Shown in pieces: positions 1 to 7,380 of a stretch of 40,860 bases of DNA. The notes under the pieces are model-generated. The model had not been told where the DNA came from. It saw only the letters and a list, made by a program, of their open reading frames with translations, and did no database searches. Within the stretch, counting starts at the first letter, position 1. Every line of letters begins with the position of its first letter. The DNA lies in assembly GCA_025928655.1 (NCBI GenBank), contig JAICJC010000016.1, forward strand, positions 1-40,860, in the 5' to 3' direction. This stretch comes from Thermoleophilia bacterium (GTDB taxonomy: Bacteria > Actinomycetota > Thermoleophilia > Gaiellales > JAICJC01). Both the position numbers and the translations under genes were made by a program.

Positions 1-365
1 ATCGCTTCCGGCCACTCCTTAAAGAGCTTGTGCATCTCTTTGGCGCTGCGGAAATAAACCTGATCGGTCTTGTAGCGCAGTTCGTCGATCTTCGCCGGTT
101 CTTTTCCGCTGTCCTTGATGTGCAGCAGAATATTATGCGCGATCGAGTGCTTTTGCTCGATGTAATGGCAGTCGTTGGTCGCGACGAGCTTGATACCCAT
201 TTCGCGAGCAAGCTTCGGGGCGAGTTCGCGGATCTTTACTTCCGCATCGAGACCATGGTCCTGGATCTCGATGTAGAAATCGTCGTCGAACATTGTCTTG
301 AAGCGCGTGGCGACCTCTCGAGCCTTTTCGTAGTTGCCACCAACCAGGTGTGAGCTGATAACTCC
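1..365 (-). CDS. dnaE: DNA polymerase III alpha subunit fragment (partial, at a probable chimeric join)
   Basis: About 121 codons are open on the minus strand and run off the left edge. The translation resembles the PHP-domain region of replicative DnaE: a YIEIQDHGLD stretch, then GIKLVATNDCHYIEQKHSIAH, then a region ending in YFRSAKEMHKLFKEWPEA. In DnaE this part lies after the N-terminal PHP core, so both ends of the gene are missing. Base composition is unlike everything else here: about 52-53% GC in bases 1-120 by hand count, against about 80% in 421-480. It stops matching at about 361-368, where an oxidoreductase begins in another frame. I read it as foreign sequence joined during assembly. 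A recent insertion is the alternative. Family identity is fairly sure; biological linkage to the rest is not. Confidence 0.72.
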
Positions 366-918
366 GCCTGCGCAGGCGCTCAGGGCCGGCCGGTGCTGCG
401 GTCGCGATCACCTCGGCGCCGCGGGCCGCGGCCAGCCCGACGAGCAGCGCCCCGGTCACCCCGCTCCCGCCGTTGACGAGCACCAGGTCGTCAGGGCGCA
501 CCACCAGGGCTCCGTCGATCACCTGCGTGGCGGTCAGGGCCGGAACCGGGAACGCTGCAGCGGCCTCCCACGAGAGCGAGGCGGGCTTCCGCGCGAGGGC
601 CGTCGCCGGGGCGATCAGGAAGGGCGCCCAGGCTCCCTGGTCGCGGAGGGGGAGGGGATGGGTGAGCACCTCGTCTCCCGGCTCCCAGCCGTCGACGGAA
701 TCTCCGACCGCCGCGATCGTGCCGGCGGCCTCCACGCCGAGCGCCATGGGCGGGGTGCGGCCGACATCCCACTTGCCCGTGCGCACGAACTCCTCCCAGT
801 TGCCGACGCCCGCGGCCCGGATCTCGATCAGCACCTCGTCGTCGCCGAGCGGGCGCGGATCCGGGAGGTCGATCAGCCCGACGGCGCCACCGAACTCGCT
901 GATACCGGCGACTCGCAT
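366..918 (-). CDS. Zinc-type alcohol dehydrogenase/quinone oxidoreductase family protein, 3' truncated
   Basis: The medium-chain dehydrogenase/reductase N-terminus is clear. A GroES-like part carries EVLIEIRAAGVGNWEEF, LGVEAAGTIAAVG and GDEVLTH. The Rossmann start follows, with LVLVNGGSGVTGALLVGLAAA and GAEVIATAAP. About 185 residues remain of the 300-330 usual for the family. Homology ends at the join near 365, so most of the NADPH-binding domain is missing. No catalytic zinc ligands are evident, which favours a quinone-oxidoreductase-like enzyme. The ATG is preceded by a weak ribosome site and lies 9 bases after the VOC stop. It is therefore probably the next gene of the minus-strand operon. 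The substrate is unknown; a carbonyl or quinone intermediate from the upstream monooxygenase is plausible. Confidence 0.8.
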
Positions 919-927
919 CGCAGAGGA

Positions 928-1386
928 CTAGGCCAGCCCTTTCTCGCGAAGCTCCGCGAGGGCGCCGTCGCTCTTTTGAAGCGCGTCCGACCCCATGCCC
1001 GCGAGCACGGCGGGCGTCTTCGTGAACTGCACGTCGCGGTAGTCGACGACCTCGATGTTGTTCCCCCAGGGGTCGCGGAAGCGCAGCGCCCCGGCGGCCG
1101 GCACCGACACCCCGGCGTCGCGGAGTGCTCCGCGCAGCGATTCCTTGCCGTCGACCACGAGCCCGAAATGGCGCGAGGCGTCCTCGGTCTGCGTACGCGG
1201 CTCGCTGAGCGCGATGAACTGATCGCCCAGGTCGATCCACGCCATCCGTCCCCTGTGGCCGCGCAGCTCGAAGGCCAGGAACCGCCCCCACCATTCGAGC
1301 GCGGCGTCGACGCTGTCCACCTCGAGGGCGACGTGATTGAGGCCCAGGGCCCGCACCCGGGGCCGCCGGCTCGGCGTCCCGGTCAC
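928..1386 (-). CDS. VOC (glyoxalase/dioxygenase fold) protein
   Basis: This is a 152-residue single vicinal-oxygen-chelate module. LGLNHVALEVDSVDAALEWW supplies the first metal histidine, RHFGLVV the second, and NIEVVDYRD a glutamate, so the metal site looks intact. The family includes glyoxalases, ring-cleaving dioxygenases and isomerases, and the sequence alone does not choose between them. The GTG start overlaps the upstream monooxygenase stop as GTGA, which indicates translational coupling. The context, next to an aromatic-hydroxylase-type flavoprotein and a quinone oxidoreductase, suggests it processes a hydroxylated intermediate. That role is inferred. Confidence 0.82.
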   Translation of the reverse strand: MTGTPSRRPRVRALGLNHVALEVDSVDAALEWWGRFLAFELRGHRGRMAWIDLGDQFIALSEPRTQTEDASRHFGLVVDGKESLRGALRDAGVSVPAAGALRFRDPWGNNIEVVDYRDVQFTKTPAVLAGMGSDALQKSDGALAELREKGLA

Positions 1387-3107
1387 GTCCTGGACGGCTC
1401 GACCTCCGACGCGTCGCCGGCGCGCTCGGCGGGGGCCCCGACGAGCGGTCCGACGCAGAAGTGCTCCATGTGCCGCTCGGCGAGCCGGCTGTGGTAGTCG
1501 CCGAACTCCGCCGTGGCGTCCTTGCCGCCGTACATGCGCGCGACGAAGGGCCCGCCCGGGTGGTGGTCCTTCCACTCGGTGAAGTCGTAGACCTTGCCGC
1601 GGACGACCACCCAGCAGTCGTCGAATGTCGCGTGCTGTGCGAGCTCCTCGCGCGTGACGGGCCGGTCGCCGGTCGCCGGCTTCGCCGGCTTCCAGCGGCT
1701 GGTGGCGACCTCCCTGCGGGCGCTCTTGAGGGCCTCCTCCCGCGAGCGGAAGTCCCACGGCCCCAGCTTCTTGATCGGCAGCTTGTCGCCGATCTCGCGC
1801 GCGTCGAACGCGTAGATCCACGAGTCGTCGCTGCCCGCACGCTCCGTGTGATCGAAGACGGGGTAGTCCCGCTCGTTGACCGCAGCGAGGATCTTCCGGC
1901 GCTGAGGGGAGTCCTCCGGCTCGAGGTGCTTGAAGAGGAACTTCGACGCGAACTGGAAGCGCGTCGCGCGGTAGTAGCGGACGCGCTCGTAGTGCAACAG
2001 CGCCCGGTAGATGTCCGTGCCGTGGAGCTCGAAGCACTTGCCCAGTGCCGCGGCGTCCTCGAAGGCCTGCGCGGCACCCTGGCCGAAGGTCGGCAGCATC
2101 GGGTGGGCGGCGTCACCCACCAGGCCCACGCGACCCTCCGTCCAGTTCTCGAGCGCGTCCCGGTCGTAGAGCCCCCACTTCGTCGGGTTCTCCATCAGGC
2201 TCGTGAGTGCGACGACGTCGTCGTGTCGGGGGTCGCCCTCGAACGCCTTACTCATGTTGCCGATCATCTCGTCGCGGTCGGCGGGGAACCAGTCGCTCTC
2301 CTGGCGCTCGAACTCCTCGGCGTTGGGCTCGTAGTAGGCGAGCCACACGTTGAGCAGCTCGCCGCCGCGGACCCAGTAGGTGAGATGCTGCGCCGTCGGG
2401 GTTTCGCGGGTGTCCATCGACATCGTCTCGATGGGGTTGAAGTCCAGCGGGCTCCCGCCGGGCTTGCGCGCCGCGGCGACCCTGTCCCTCGAGACCAGAC
2501 CGCGGTAGACAACGACCTCGGTCCAGCGCTTGGTCGACACGCCCGGCCAGACCGCCTCGAGCACCTGGGAGTCGACGCCGTCGGCACCGATCAGCAGGTC
2601 TCCGGTCTCCGTCGTGCCGTCGGAGAACGTCACGGTCACGGACTCATCGTCCTGGCTGACGGCCTCCAGGCGCTTGGCCATGTGGACACGGATCGGGCAG
2701 TTGGCGCCCGTCTCGGGCGCGAACTCGAGGACCCGCTTGTAGAGGCACATCAGCAGGTCGAGGCGGTGCATGTGGTGGAAGCCGGCGTTGTCGCCGGCCG
2801 ACGTGTTGTGATCGAGCGGCTTGCGCGTGATGGAGCCGTCCTCCCAGACCATCCGCGTCTCGCTGAGGATCGCCGCCCTGCCGCCGTCGACCGCCCCGTG
2901 CGGGCCCTTGGGATCCCCGCCGTCGAGGTCGACGCCCAGCGCCCGCGCCAGCCGTGCGGCGTTCGGGGGGATGTTCAGCCCCGCTCCCGCGGTGCTCGGC
3001 GTGCGCGTCTGCTCGAAGACGTCGATCGTCGTGAACACGCCCGACTCCCGCAGCGCCAGAGCGGTCATCAGCCCCGCCATGCCTCCGCCTGCGATAAGTG
3101 CCCGCAT
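1383..3107 (-). CDS. FAD-dependent monooxygenase fused to a C-terminal cytochrome b5 domain
   Basis: The protein has 574 residues. Residues 1 to about 400 form a group A flavoprotein hydroxylase of the salicylate/3-hydroxybenzoate hydroxylase type. The FAD-binding GGGMAG is at 7-12, GADGVDS at 174-180 and GDAAHPMLPTFGQG from 331. Residues of about 485-565 form a cytochrome b5-like heme domain with HHPGG at 515-519 and DATAEFGDYHS ending at 540. The likely axial ligands His516 and His539 are both present. Such hydroxylases usually take electrons from NAD(P)H directly and end near 400-450 residues, so the heme extension is unusual. The ATG at 3107 was chosen because GGAGGGA sits just upstream and MRALIAGGG begins the Rossmann strand. 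It is coupled to the VOC gene by GTGA and follows the permease by 88 bases. The substrate is probably an aromatic acid. Confidence 0.88.
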   Translation of the reverse strand: MRALIAGGGMAGLMTALALRESGVFTTIDVFEQTRTPSTAGAGLNIPPNAARLARALGVDLDGGDPKGPHGAVDGGRAAILSETRMVWEDGSITRKPLDHNTSAGDNAGFHHMHRLDLLMCLYKRVLEFAPETGANCPIRVHMAKRLEAVSQDDESVTVTFSDGTTETGDLLIGADGVDSQVLEAVWPGVSTKRWTEVVVYRGLVSRDRVAAARKPGGSPLDFNPIETMSMDTRETPTAQHLTYWVRGGELLNVWLAYYEPNAEEFERQESDWFPADRDEMIGNMSKAFEGDPRHDDVVALTSLMENPTKWGLYDRDALENWTEGRVGLVGDAAHPMLPTFGQGAAQAFEDAAALGKCFELHGTDIYRALLHYERVRYYRATRFQFASKFLFKHLEPEDSPQRRKILAAVNERDYPVFDHTERAGSDDSWIYAFDAREIGDKLPIKKLGPWDFRSREEALKSARREVATSRWKPAKPATGDRPVTREELAQHATFDDCWVVVRGKVYDFTEWKDHHPGGPFVARMYGGKDATAEFGDYHSRLAERHMEHFCVGPLVGAPAERAGDASEVEPSRT

Positions 3108-3195
3108 CAAGTCCCTCCAGTTGCTCTCCATCGATGGCGTGCGACCGAGCGACCGGCGCCCGCGGCCGTCCTGAGGACGAGGTGATCACGCAGCG

Positions 3196-4725
3196 TCACT
3201 CCGGCAGCGCCTCGTAGTCGAGAGATTCGTCCAGCGGCGCGACGCCGTGGTGACCCGCTGCATACGCGGCGGCGTTGGCGACGTTCTGCGGACGCACGAC
3301 GCGGCAGATGCCGAACCAGATGGCCGCAATGACCACGCATCCCAGCGCCCAGTACAACGCCAGCCAGTTCAGGTTGGTGGTGTTGTGCGGCGCCGGCTTG
3401 AGGGCTCCATAGAAGCCCAGCAGCGGCGTGGCGATCGCCACGAGCACGATGACGAACTGCCACCACGCCGCCTTGTCCCGGACGAGCAGCCAGACCGCCG
3501 CGACCGACAGGAACAGATACACGAGCTCGACGGCGAACGACCCCGCCGTGGCCGCGACGAGGAACGCCGCAAACTCGCGAGAGGGCGCCGCCTGCTGGGC
3601 GACGAAGCGATCCAGCGTGTGGCTGTAGAGGCCGAGCAGCATCAGCCCGATGCCGCCGATCGACACCACGAGATTCCCGACCCACGGCGTGTTGTGCCGC
3701 GACGTCTTGGCGAAGAACGACGGCAGCAGCCCGTCACGGCCGAGCGCGAAGTAGCCGCGGCCGATGGTGACGCAGATGGCCAGGGCGAGCGCCGTCGCGT
3801 CGAGGATCACGATCAGGTCGATGATGGTGGCGAACCACGAGCCGATGTACTGCGTCGCCACCTGATCCAGGGCCGCCGGGTTGAAGGCCCAGCCGCCCTT
3901 ATCCACGACCGCCTTGCCCAGGCCGGTCGAGATCGCATAGGCCATCAGGACGAAGAACACGGCCGACGCGCCGACCGTGCCCAGCAGGGCGCGCGGAATC
4001 GAGCGATGGGGGTCGTGACTCTCCTCGCCGATCGAGGCTGCCGCCTCGAAGCCGACGAACAGCAGGATGCCGAGCATGACGCCGTTGAACACGACGTGCA
4101 GCGAGGTCGTGCTGGGGTTGAAGCCCGAGAGGGTGTTTCCGTTGGCGCCGCCCTTGGCGATGATCGTGACAGCCAGGATGAGCATCGGTGTGAACGAGAG
4201 GGCCGCGAACGTCAGCATGGCGCCGATCGCGATCCGCACCCCGACGTAGTTGAGGATCAGCACCAGCGCCAGGAACAGCAACAGGAAGAGCCACCAGGCG
4301 GGCACGGTCGAAGTCGAGATGTGCTCCTGCCAGAAGCTCTGCGAGAGGATGCCGAGGCCGAGATAGATCCCGCCGCCGCCGAGGAAGAGGGTGCCGGTGA
4401 AGAAGACGCCCGCGGCGAAGATGCCGACGGCCGGGTGCGCACCCCGGGTCAGGTACTCGTAGATCGCCCCTGCGCCCTGATACTTCTTGGCGAACAGCGA
4501 GATCGAATAGGCGATGGCGAGGACGCCGAGCCCCGCGATCAGCACCGCCAGCGGCGTGGTCCAGGCGGCGCCATTGACCGGATTCGACACGAAGCTGAGC
4601 ACGATCGCCGTGGAGAACATCGGTCCGATCGCCAGCGCCTGTGCGACCGCGGCCGGCGTCCCCAGCCGGCGATGACCGAGCTCGCCTCCCTTCGCCGCCG
4701 GTGACGGTGACGGAGCCTCCGACAT
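3196..4725 (-). CDS. APC-family amino acid/organic cation permease
   Basis: The protein has 509 residues and roughly twelve hydrophobic segments. It has the N-terminal APC pattern GTPAAVAQALAIGPMFST and a helix 6-like segment, VGFEAAASIGEESHDPHRSIP. This is the inner-membrane fold of amino acid-polyamine-organocation symporters and exchangers. The start is the ATG at 4725 with AAGGAGG immediately upstream. It is the first gene of the minus-strand catabolic operon, 88 bases before the FAD monooxygenase, so it probably imports that operon's substrate or a related amino compound. A palindrome in its promoter may be a regulator site. The substrate cannot be assigned from sequence. Confidence 0.85.
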   Translation of the reverse strand: MSEAPSPSPAAKGGELGHRRLGTPAAVAQALAIGPMFSTAIVLSFVSNPVNGAAWTTPLAVLIAGLGVLAIAYSISLFAKKYQGAGAIYEYLTRGAHPAVGIFAAGVFFTGTLFLGGGGIYLGLGILSQSFWQEHISTSTVPAWWLFLLLFLALVLILNYVGVRIAIGAMLTFAALSFTPMLILAVTIIAKGGANGNTLSGFNPSTTSLHVVFNGVMLGILLFVGFEAAASIGEESHDPHRSIPRALLGTVGASAVFFVLMAYAISTGLGKAVVDKGGWAFNPAALDQVATQYIGSWFATIIDLIVILDATALALAICVTIGRGYFALGRDGLLPSFFAKTSRHNTPWVGNLVVSIGGIGLMLLGLYSHTLDRFVAQQAAPSREFAAFLVAATAGSFAVELVYLFLSVAAVWLLVRDKAAWWQFVIVLVAIATPLLGFYGALKPAPHNTTNLNWLALYWALGCVVIAAIWFGICRVVRPQNVANAAAYAAGHHGVAPLDESLDYEALPE

Positions 4726-4760
4726 TTACGCCCTCCTTGTAGCCAACCAGGACATGGAGA

Positions 4761-4789
4761 ACATTCGCAGGTTGAAATTCAACGGTCAA
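4761..4789 (-). promoter_or_regulatory. Promoter with palindromic operator for the permease-monooxygenase operon
   Basis: On the minus strand there is a -35-like TTGACC (4789-4784), a 17-base spacer and a weak -10-like GAATGT (4766-4761). The spacer contains an inverted repeat, GTTGAA-T-TTCAAC (4783-4771), with perfect 6-bp arms. A dyad between -35 and -10 is typical of a repressor operator. The matching regulator is not adjacent; the next gene is lexA, whose box is different. The dyad is seen; its role is inferred. Confidence 0.42.
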
Positions 4790-4936
4790 GCCCTCCGCGA
4801 GCCCGTCGTGGGCTGGGGTACGCGGCTCCCGTATACGGCGTTCATGGGCCAGTCTCTGCCAGCATGGCGCCCGCCTAGAACAGCTGACAGCGACGCGGGC
4901 TGCGCGGCGTGGGTACGCCTTGACCACCGCCGTTCC

Positions 4937-4970
4937 TTGACTCCGTCCGACCCCTCTGCAACACTATAAC
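4937..4970 (+). promoter_or_regulatory. lexA promoter elements
   Basis: TTGACT at 4937-4942 resembles a -35 hexamer and TATAAC at 4965-4970 a -10. The 22-base spacing is longer than the usual 16-18, so the two may not belong to the same promoter. TATAAC lies directly before the LexA box, which would place the transcription start inside or just after the operator. Confidence 0.4.
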
Positions 4971-4971
4971 C

Positions 4972-4985
4972 CGAACACACGTTCG
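4972..4985 (+). promoter_or_regulatory. LexA (SOS) box upstream of lexA
   Basis: CGAAC-ACAC-GTTCG matches the Gram-positive/actinobacterial SOS box CGAAC-RNRY-GTTCG at every position. It lies 17 bases before the lexA ATG and overlaps the presumed transcription start. LexA should therefore repress its own gene and the coupled zinc-ribbon gene. Confidence 0.9.
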
Positions 4986-5002
4986 ACCCCAGGAGGGCGG
5001 CG

Positions 5003-5638
5003 ATGGATCTGTCCCAGCGGCAGAAGGAAATTTTGGACTTCGTGAACACCCACGTGGATGCCAACGGGTATCCGCCGACGGTGCGCGAGATCGGCCAGGC
5101 GGTCGGCCTGACCTCGCCGTCCACGGTGCACGCGCATCTGGCGAAGCTGGAGACCCTCGGGCTCATCCGGCGCGACGCCACCAAGCCGCGCGCGCTCGAG
5201 GTGATCGAGGGTGGGCGCTCGCGCCGTGCGCCGGTCGTGGCCGTGCCGCCCGCGGCGCCCGTCGGAGCGACGGTGCTGCCGCTCGTCGGTCAGGTTGCCG
5301 CCGGCTCGCCGGTGGTCGCCGAGGACCAGGTCGAGGAGTACCTGCCACTGCCCGACCAGTTCTGCCGCGACGCCGACTTCGTGCTCGCCGTCCGCGGTGA
5401 CAGCATGATCAAGGCGGGCATCCTCGACGGCGACTACGTGGTCGTCCGTCGCCAGTCCGACGCCCGTAACGGCGAGATCGTCGTGGCCCTCGTCGGCGAC
5501 GAGGACGCGACCGTGAAGCGCTTCTTCCGCGAGGACGGCCGCGTGCGGCTGCAGCCCGAGAACGACGCGCTCGAGCCGATGTATCCGGAGCAGGTCGCGA
5601 TCCTGGGAAGCGTCCAGGCGGTGTTCAGGCGGGTATGA
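5003..5638 (+). CDS. lexA: LexA repressor/self-cleaving SOS regulator
   Basis: The protein has 211 residues. The N-terminal winged helix (about 1-65) begins LSQRQKEILDFVN and contains PTVREIGQAVGL. A variable linker of about 70-92 precedes the C-terminal S24 peptidase domain. The self-cleavage bond is Ala100-Gly101 in QVAAGSP. The catalytic dyad is Ser134 (RGDSM) and Lys172 (ATVKRFF). The spacings match characterised LexA proteins, so the protein should be functional. RecA-stimulated self-cleavage after DNA damage relieves repression. AGGAGG lies 6 bases before the ATG and a perfect LexA box upstream indicates autoregulation. The stop overlaps the next start as ATGA. Confidence 0.97.
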   Translation: MDLSQRQKEILDFVNTHVDANGYPPTVREIGQAVGLTSPSTVHAHLAKLETLGLIRRDATKPRALEVIEGGRSRRAPVVAVPPAAPVGATVLPLVGQVAAGSPVVAEDQVEEYLPLPDQFCRDADFVLAVRGDSMIKAGILDGDYVVVRRQSDARNGEIVVALVGDEDATVKRFFREDGRVRLQPENDALEPMYPEQVAILGSVQAVFRRV

Positions 5639-5871
5639 CCATGGCACTCACCCGTCCAGGCCCCGGAGGCCAGATGCTCGAGGACGTCATCCTGGCGGCG
5701 CTCGCCGCGGGACGGGTGCGCCAGACGGGCCGCCGCCCCGCGTGCCCCGTCTGCGGTGAGGCGATGTGGACGTTCGACCGCGAAGGCCAGAGCGCCGAGC
5801 TCTGCTGCAGCGGGTGCGGCTCCCGGCTCTCCGATGCCGAGGCCGAGCAGGAACTGCGCCTGATCGCCTGA
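5635..5871 (+). CDS. Small zinc-ribbon protein co-translated with LexA
   Basis: This protein has up to 78 residues, with two cysteine knuckles: CPVCG (Cys37, Cys40) and CCSGCG (Cys57/58, Cys61). The spacing fits a zinc ribbon. The N-terminus, QMLEDVILAALAAGRV, could form a helix. The ATG at 5635 overlaps the lexA stop as ATGA, implying coupled, SOS-controlled synthesis; the ATG at 5641 is also possible. I do not recognise a named family. A nucleic-acid or protein contact linked to the damage response is conceivable, but only position and the zinc ribbon support that. Confidence 0.72.
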   Translation: MTMALTRPGPGGQMLEDVILAALAAGRVRQTGRRPACPVCGEAMWTFDREGQSAELCCSGCGSRLSDAEAEQELRLIA

Positions 5872-5893
5872 CGCCGGCTGCGACAATCGGGCA

Positions 5894-6976
5894 GTGCGCC
5901 TGACCCGCCGCCAGATGCTCGTCTCGGGGTCGATGCTGCTCGCGAGCGCGTGCACGCGGCCCGGGAGCAGCTCGGCGCCGCAGCGCTTCGGCCGCCGGCT
6001 GTCGGGGCCCAACGTCCAGGTGCTCGACCGGCATCTCGTCCTCGCGATCCCGGACGACACCGTCGATCCGGCGACCGTCTCGTCGTTCGTGGACGACTTC
6101 GGCGTCAGGACGCGCGTCGTCCGCGGCCGCCTGACCGACCTGACCGATGTGGGGGCGACGGACGTCGCGCTCGTCGACGACACGACGCTCGCGAGCCTCA
6201 TCTCGCGCAAGCTCGTCGAGTCGATCGACCGCAACCTGGTGGAGAACCGCACGCTCCTGCTCGCCCCGTTCGACAACCCACCGTACGACCACGGCAACCG
6301 CCACGGCGTGGTGAAGGACTACATGTGCGTCGGGTTCGCCGTGGCCGGCGCCGCCGGCCCGACGACGTGGCGCGGCTTCTTCCGGCTCGCGAAGGCGCTG
6401 CCCAACCGCGTCGCCGTCCCGCCAGACCGCGACCTGGTCATCGGCGCGGCACTGACCGCCGCCGGCCACGACTGGAACTCCACGTCGAGCTCGGACATGT
6501 CGGACGCCGCCGGCATCCTGCTGCCGCTGCGAAACAGCCTCGTCATCGCCGGCACGCCCGAGCGCAGGGATCTGCCGCCCCCGCTCGCCGCGGCGCTCTG
6601 CTTCGGCGAAGGCTTCGTGTCCCCGCCCCGCGACGTGCGCTTCGTCGTCCCGGCGGACGGCACACTCGCCCGCGCCCGCTGCTACTGCATCCCCATCTAC
6701 GCGCCCGACCCCGTCTCGGCCCATGCCTGGCTGAACCACACGCTCGAACCGACGATCGCGGCCGCCGAGACCCGCTTCACCCAGCGCGCGACGCCGGTCG
6801 GCCCGGCCGTCTACGGGCTCCCGGACGCGATGCTCGCGAACGAGGCGGTGTTCCCGCCGGCGCTGCCGCAGACGCCCCTCACGTTCTCGAGCCTGAGTCC
6901 CCAGGCCGTCGATCAGCGCAAGCAGCTGTGGTCGGAGCTGCTCACGGAGGGGCGCCGGCGGATCCCGGCCCGGTAG
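5894..6976 (+). CDS. PotD-like extracellular solute-binding lipoprotein, orphan
   Basis: The protein has 360 residues. The N-terminus RLTRRQMLVSGSMLLASAC combines a twin-arginine-like motif with a lipobox cysteine near residue 20, so a Tat-exported lipoprotein is likely. The body resembles spermidine/putrescine-type binding proteins: SLISRKLVESIDRNLVEN, then APFDNPPYDHGNRHGVVKDY, as in the family's 'DPGN' segment. No permease or ATPase gene flanks it, so it either serves a distant transporter or has another role. The GTG start has a GACAAT -10-like hexamer 6 bases upstream and no clear ribosome site, suggesting leaderless translation. Its stop lies just before rnpB. The ligand is unknown. Confidence 0.75.
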   Translation: MRLTRRQMLVSGSMLLASACTRPGSSSAPQRFGRRLSGPNVQVLDRHLVLAIPDDTVDPATVSSFVDDFGVRTRVVRGRLTDLTDVGATDVALVDDTTLASLISRKLVESIDRNLVENRTLLLAPFDNPPYDHGNRHGVVKDYMCVGFAVAGAAGPTTWRGFFRLAKALPNRVAVPPDRDLVIGAALTAAGHDWNSTSSSDMSDAAGILLPLRNSLVIAGTPERRDLPPPLAAALCFGEGFVSPPRDVRFVVPADGTLARARCYCIPIYAPDPVSAHAWLNHTLEPTIAAAETRFTQRATPVGPAVYGLPDAMLANEAVFPPALPQTPLTFSSLSPQAVDQRKQLWSELLTEGRRRIPAR

Positions 6977-6980
6977 ACTC

Positions 6981-7330
6981 GGGCTGCCGATCAGGCAGTC
7001 GCGGCGCCCTCGGGCGTCGAGGAAAGTCGGGACACCGCAGGGCAAGGGTGCCGGGTAACGCCCGGACGGGGAAACCCGATGGAAAGCGCAACAGAGAGCA
7101 GACCGCCGACCGGCGCCCTCGGGCGTCGAGGCAAGGGTGAAACGGTGGTGCAAGAGACCACCAGCGTCCGCGGAGACGCGGGCGGCTAGGCAAGCCCCAC
7201 CCGGTGCAACGCCAAACGGAGCGATGACGCGGCCCGCCGAGCTCCAGGTAGGCGGCGCGAGCCGGCCGGTAACGGCCGGCCCAGATGGATGACTGCCCCA
7301 GACAGAATCCCGCTTACAGATCGGCTACCG
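6981..7330 (+). ncRNA. rnpB: RNase P RNA (bacterial type)
   Basis: Conserved blocks appear in order: CAGGCAGTCGC near the 5' end, GAGGAAAGTCGGG (7019-7031), GGAAAGCGCAACAGAGAGCA (7081-7100), GGTGAAACGGTGGTGCAAGAG, and ACAGAATCCCGCTTACAGATCGG near the 3' end. P1 is formed by GCCGATC (6986-6992) with GATCGGC (7319-7325). Length, about 350 nt, is normal for type A. Hairpins corresponding to P3 and P12 share an identical 20-base sequence. The RNA is the catalytic part of the enzyme that matures tRNA 5' ends. The exact ends are estimated to within a few bases. Confidence 0.96.
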
Positions 7331-7356
7331 GAGAGCCCCGCGCGAGCGGGGCTCTC
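7331..7356. terminator. Hairpin between rnpB and nitrilase gene, likely bidirectional terminator
   Basis: GAGAGCCCCGC and GCGGGGCTCTC form a perfect 11-bp stem closed by a GCGA (GNRA-type) tetraloop. It starts at the end of rnpB and lies 24 bases past the stop of the convergent nitrilase gene. There is no U-tract on either side, which is common in high-GC actinobacteria. Confidence 0.75.
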
Positions 7357-7380
7357 CCATCTGGCGGGCAGTCGCACGAT

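Noticed and set aside
30-353. 107-codon plus-strand frame in the left edge
   Set aside because: The minus strand of the same bases encodes clear DnaE sequence, so the plus frame is a shadow.
3247-4704. 485-codon plus-strand frame opposite the first APC permease
   Set aside because: Composition dominated by Arg, Asp and Glu, mirroring hydrophobic codons of the permease on the other strand.
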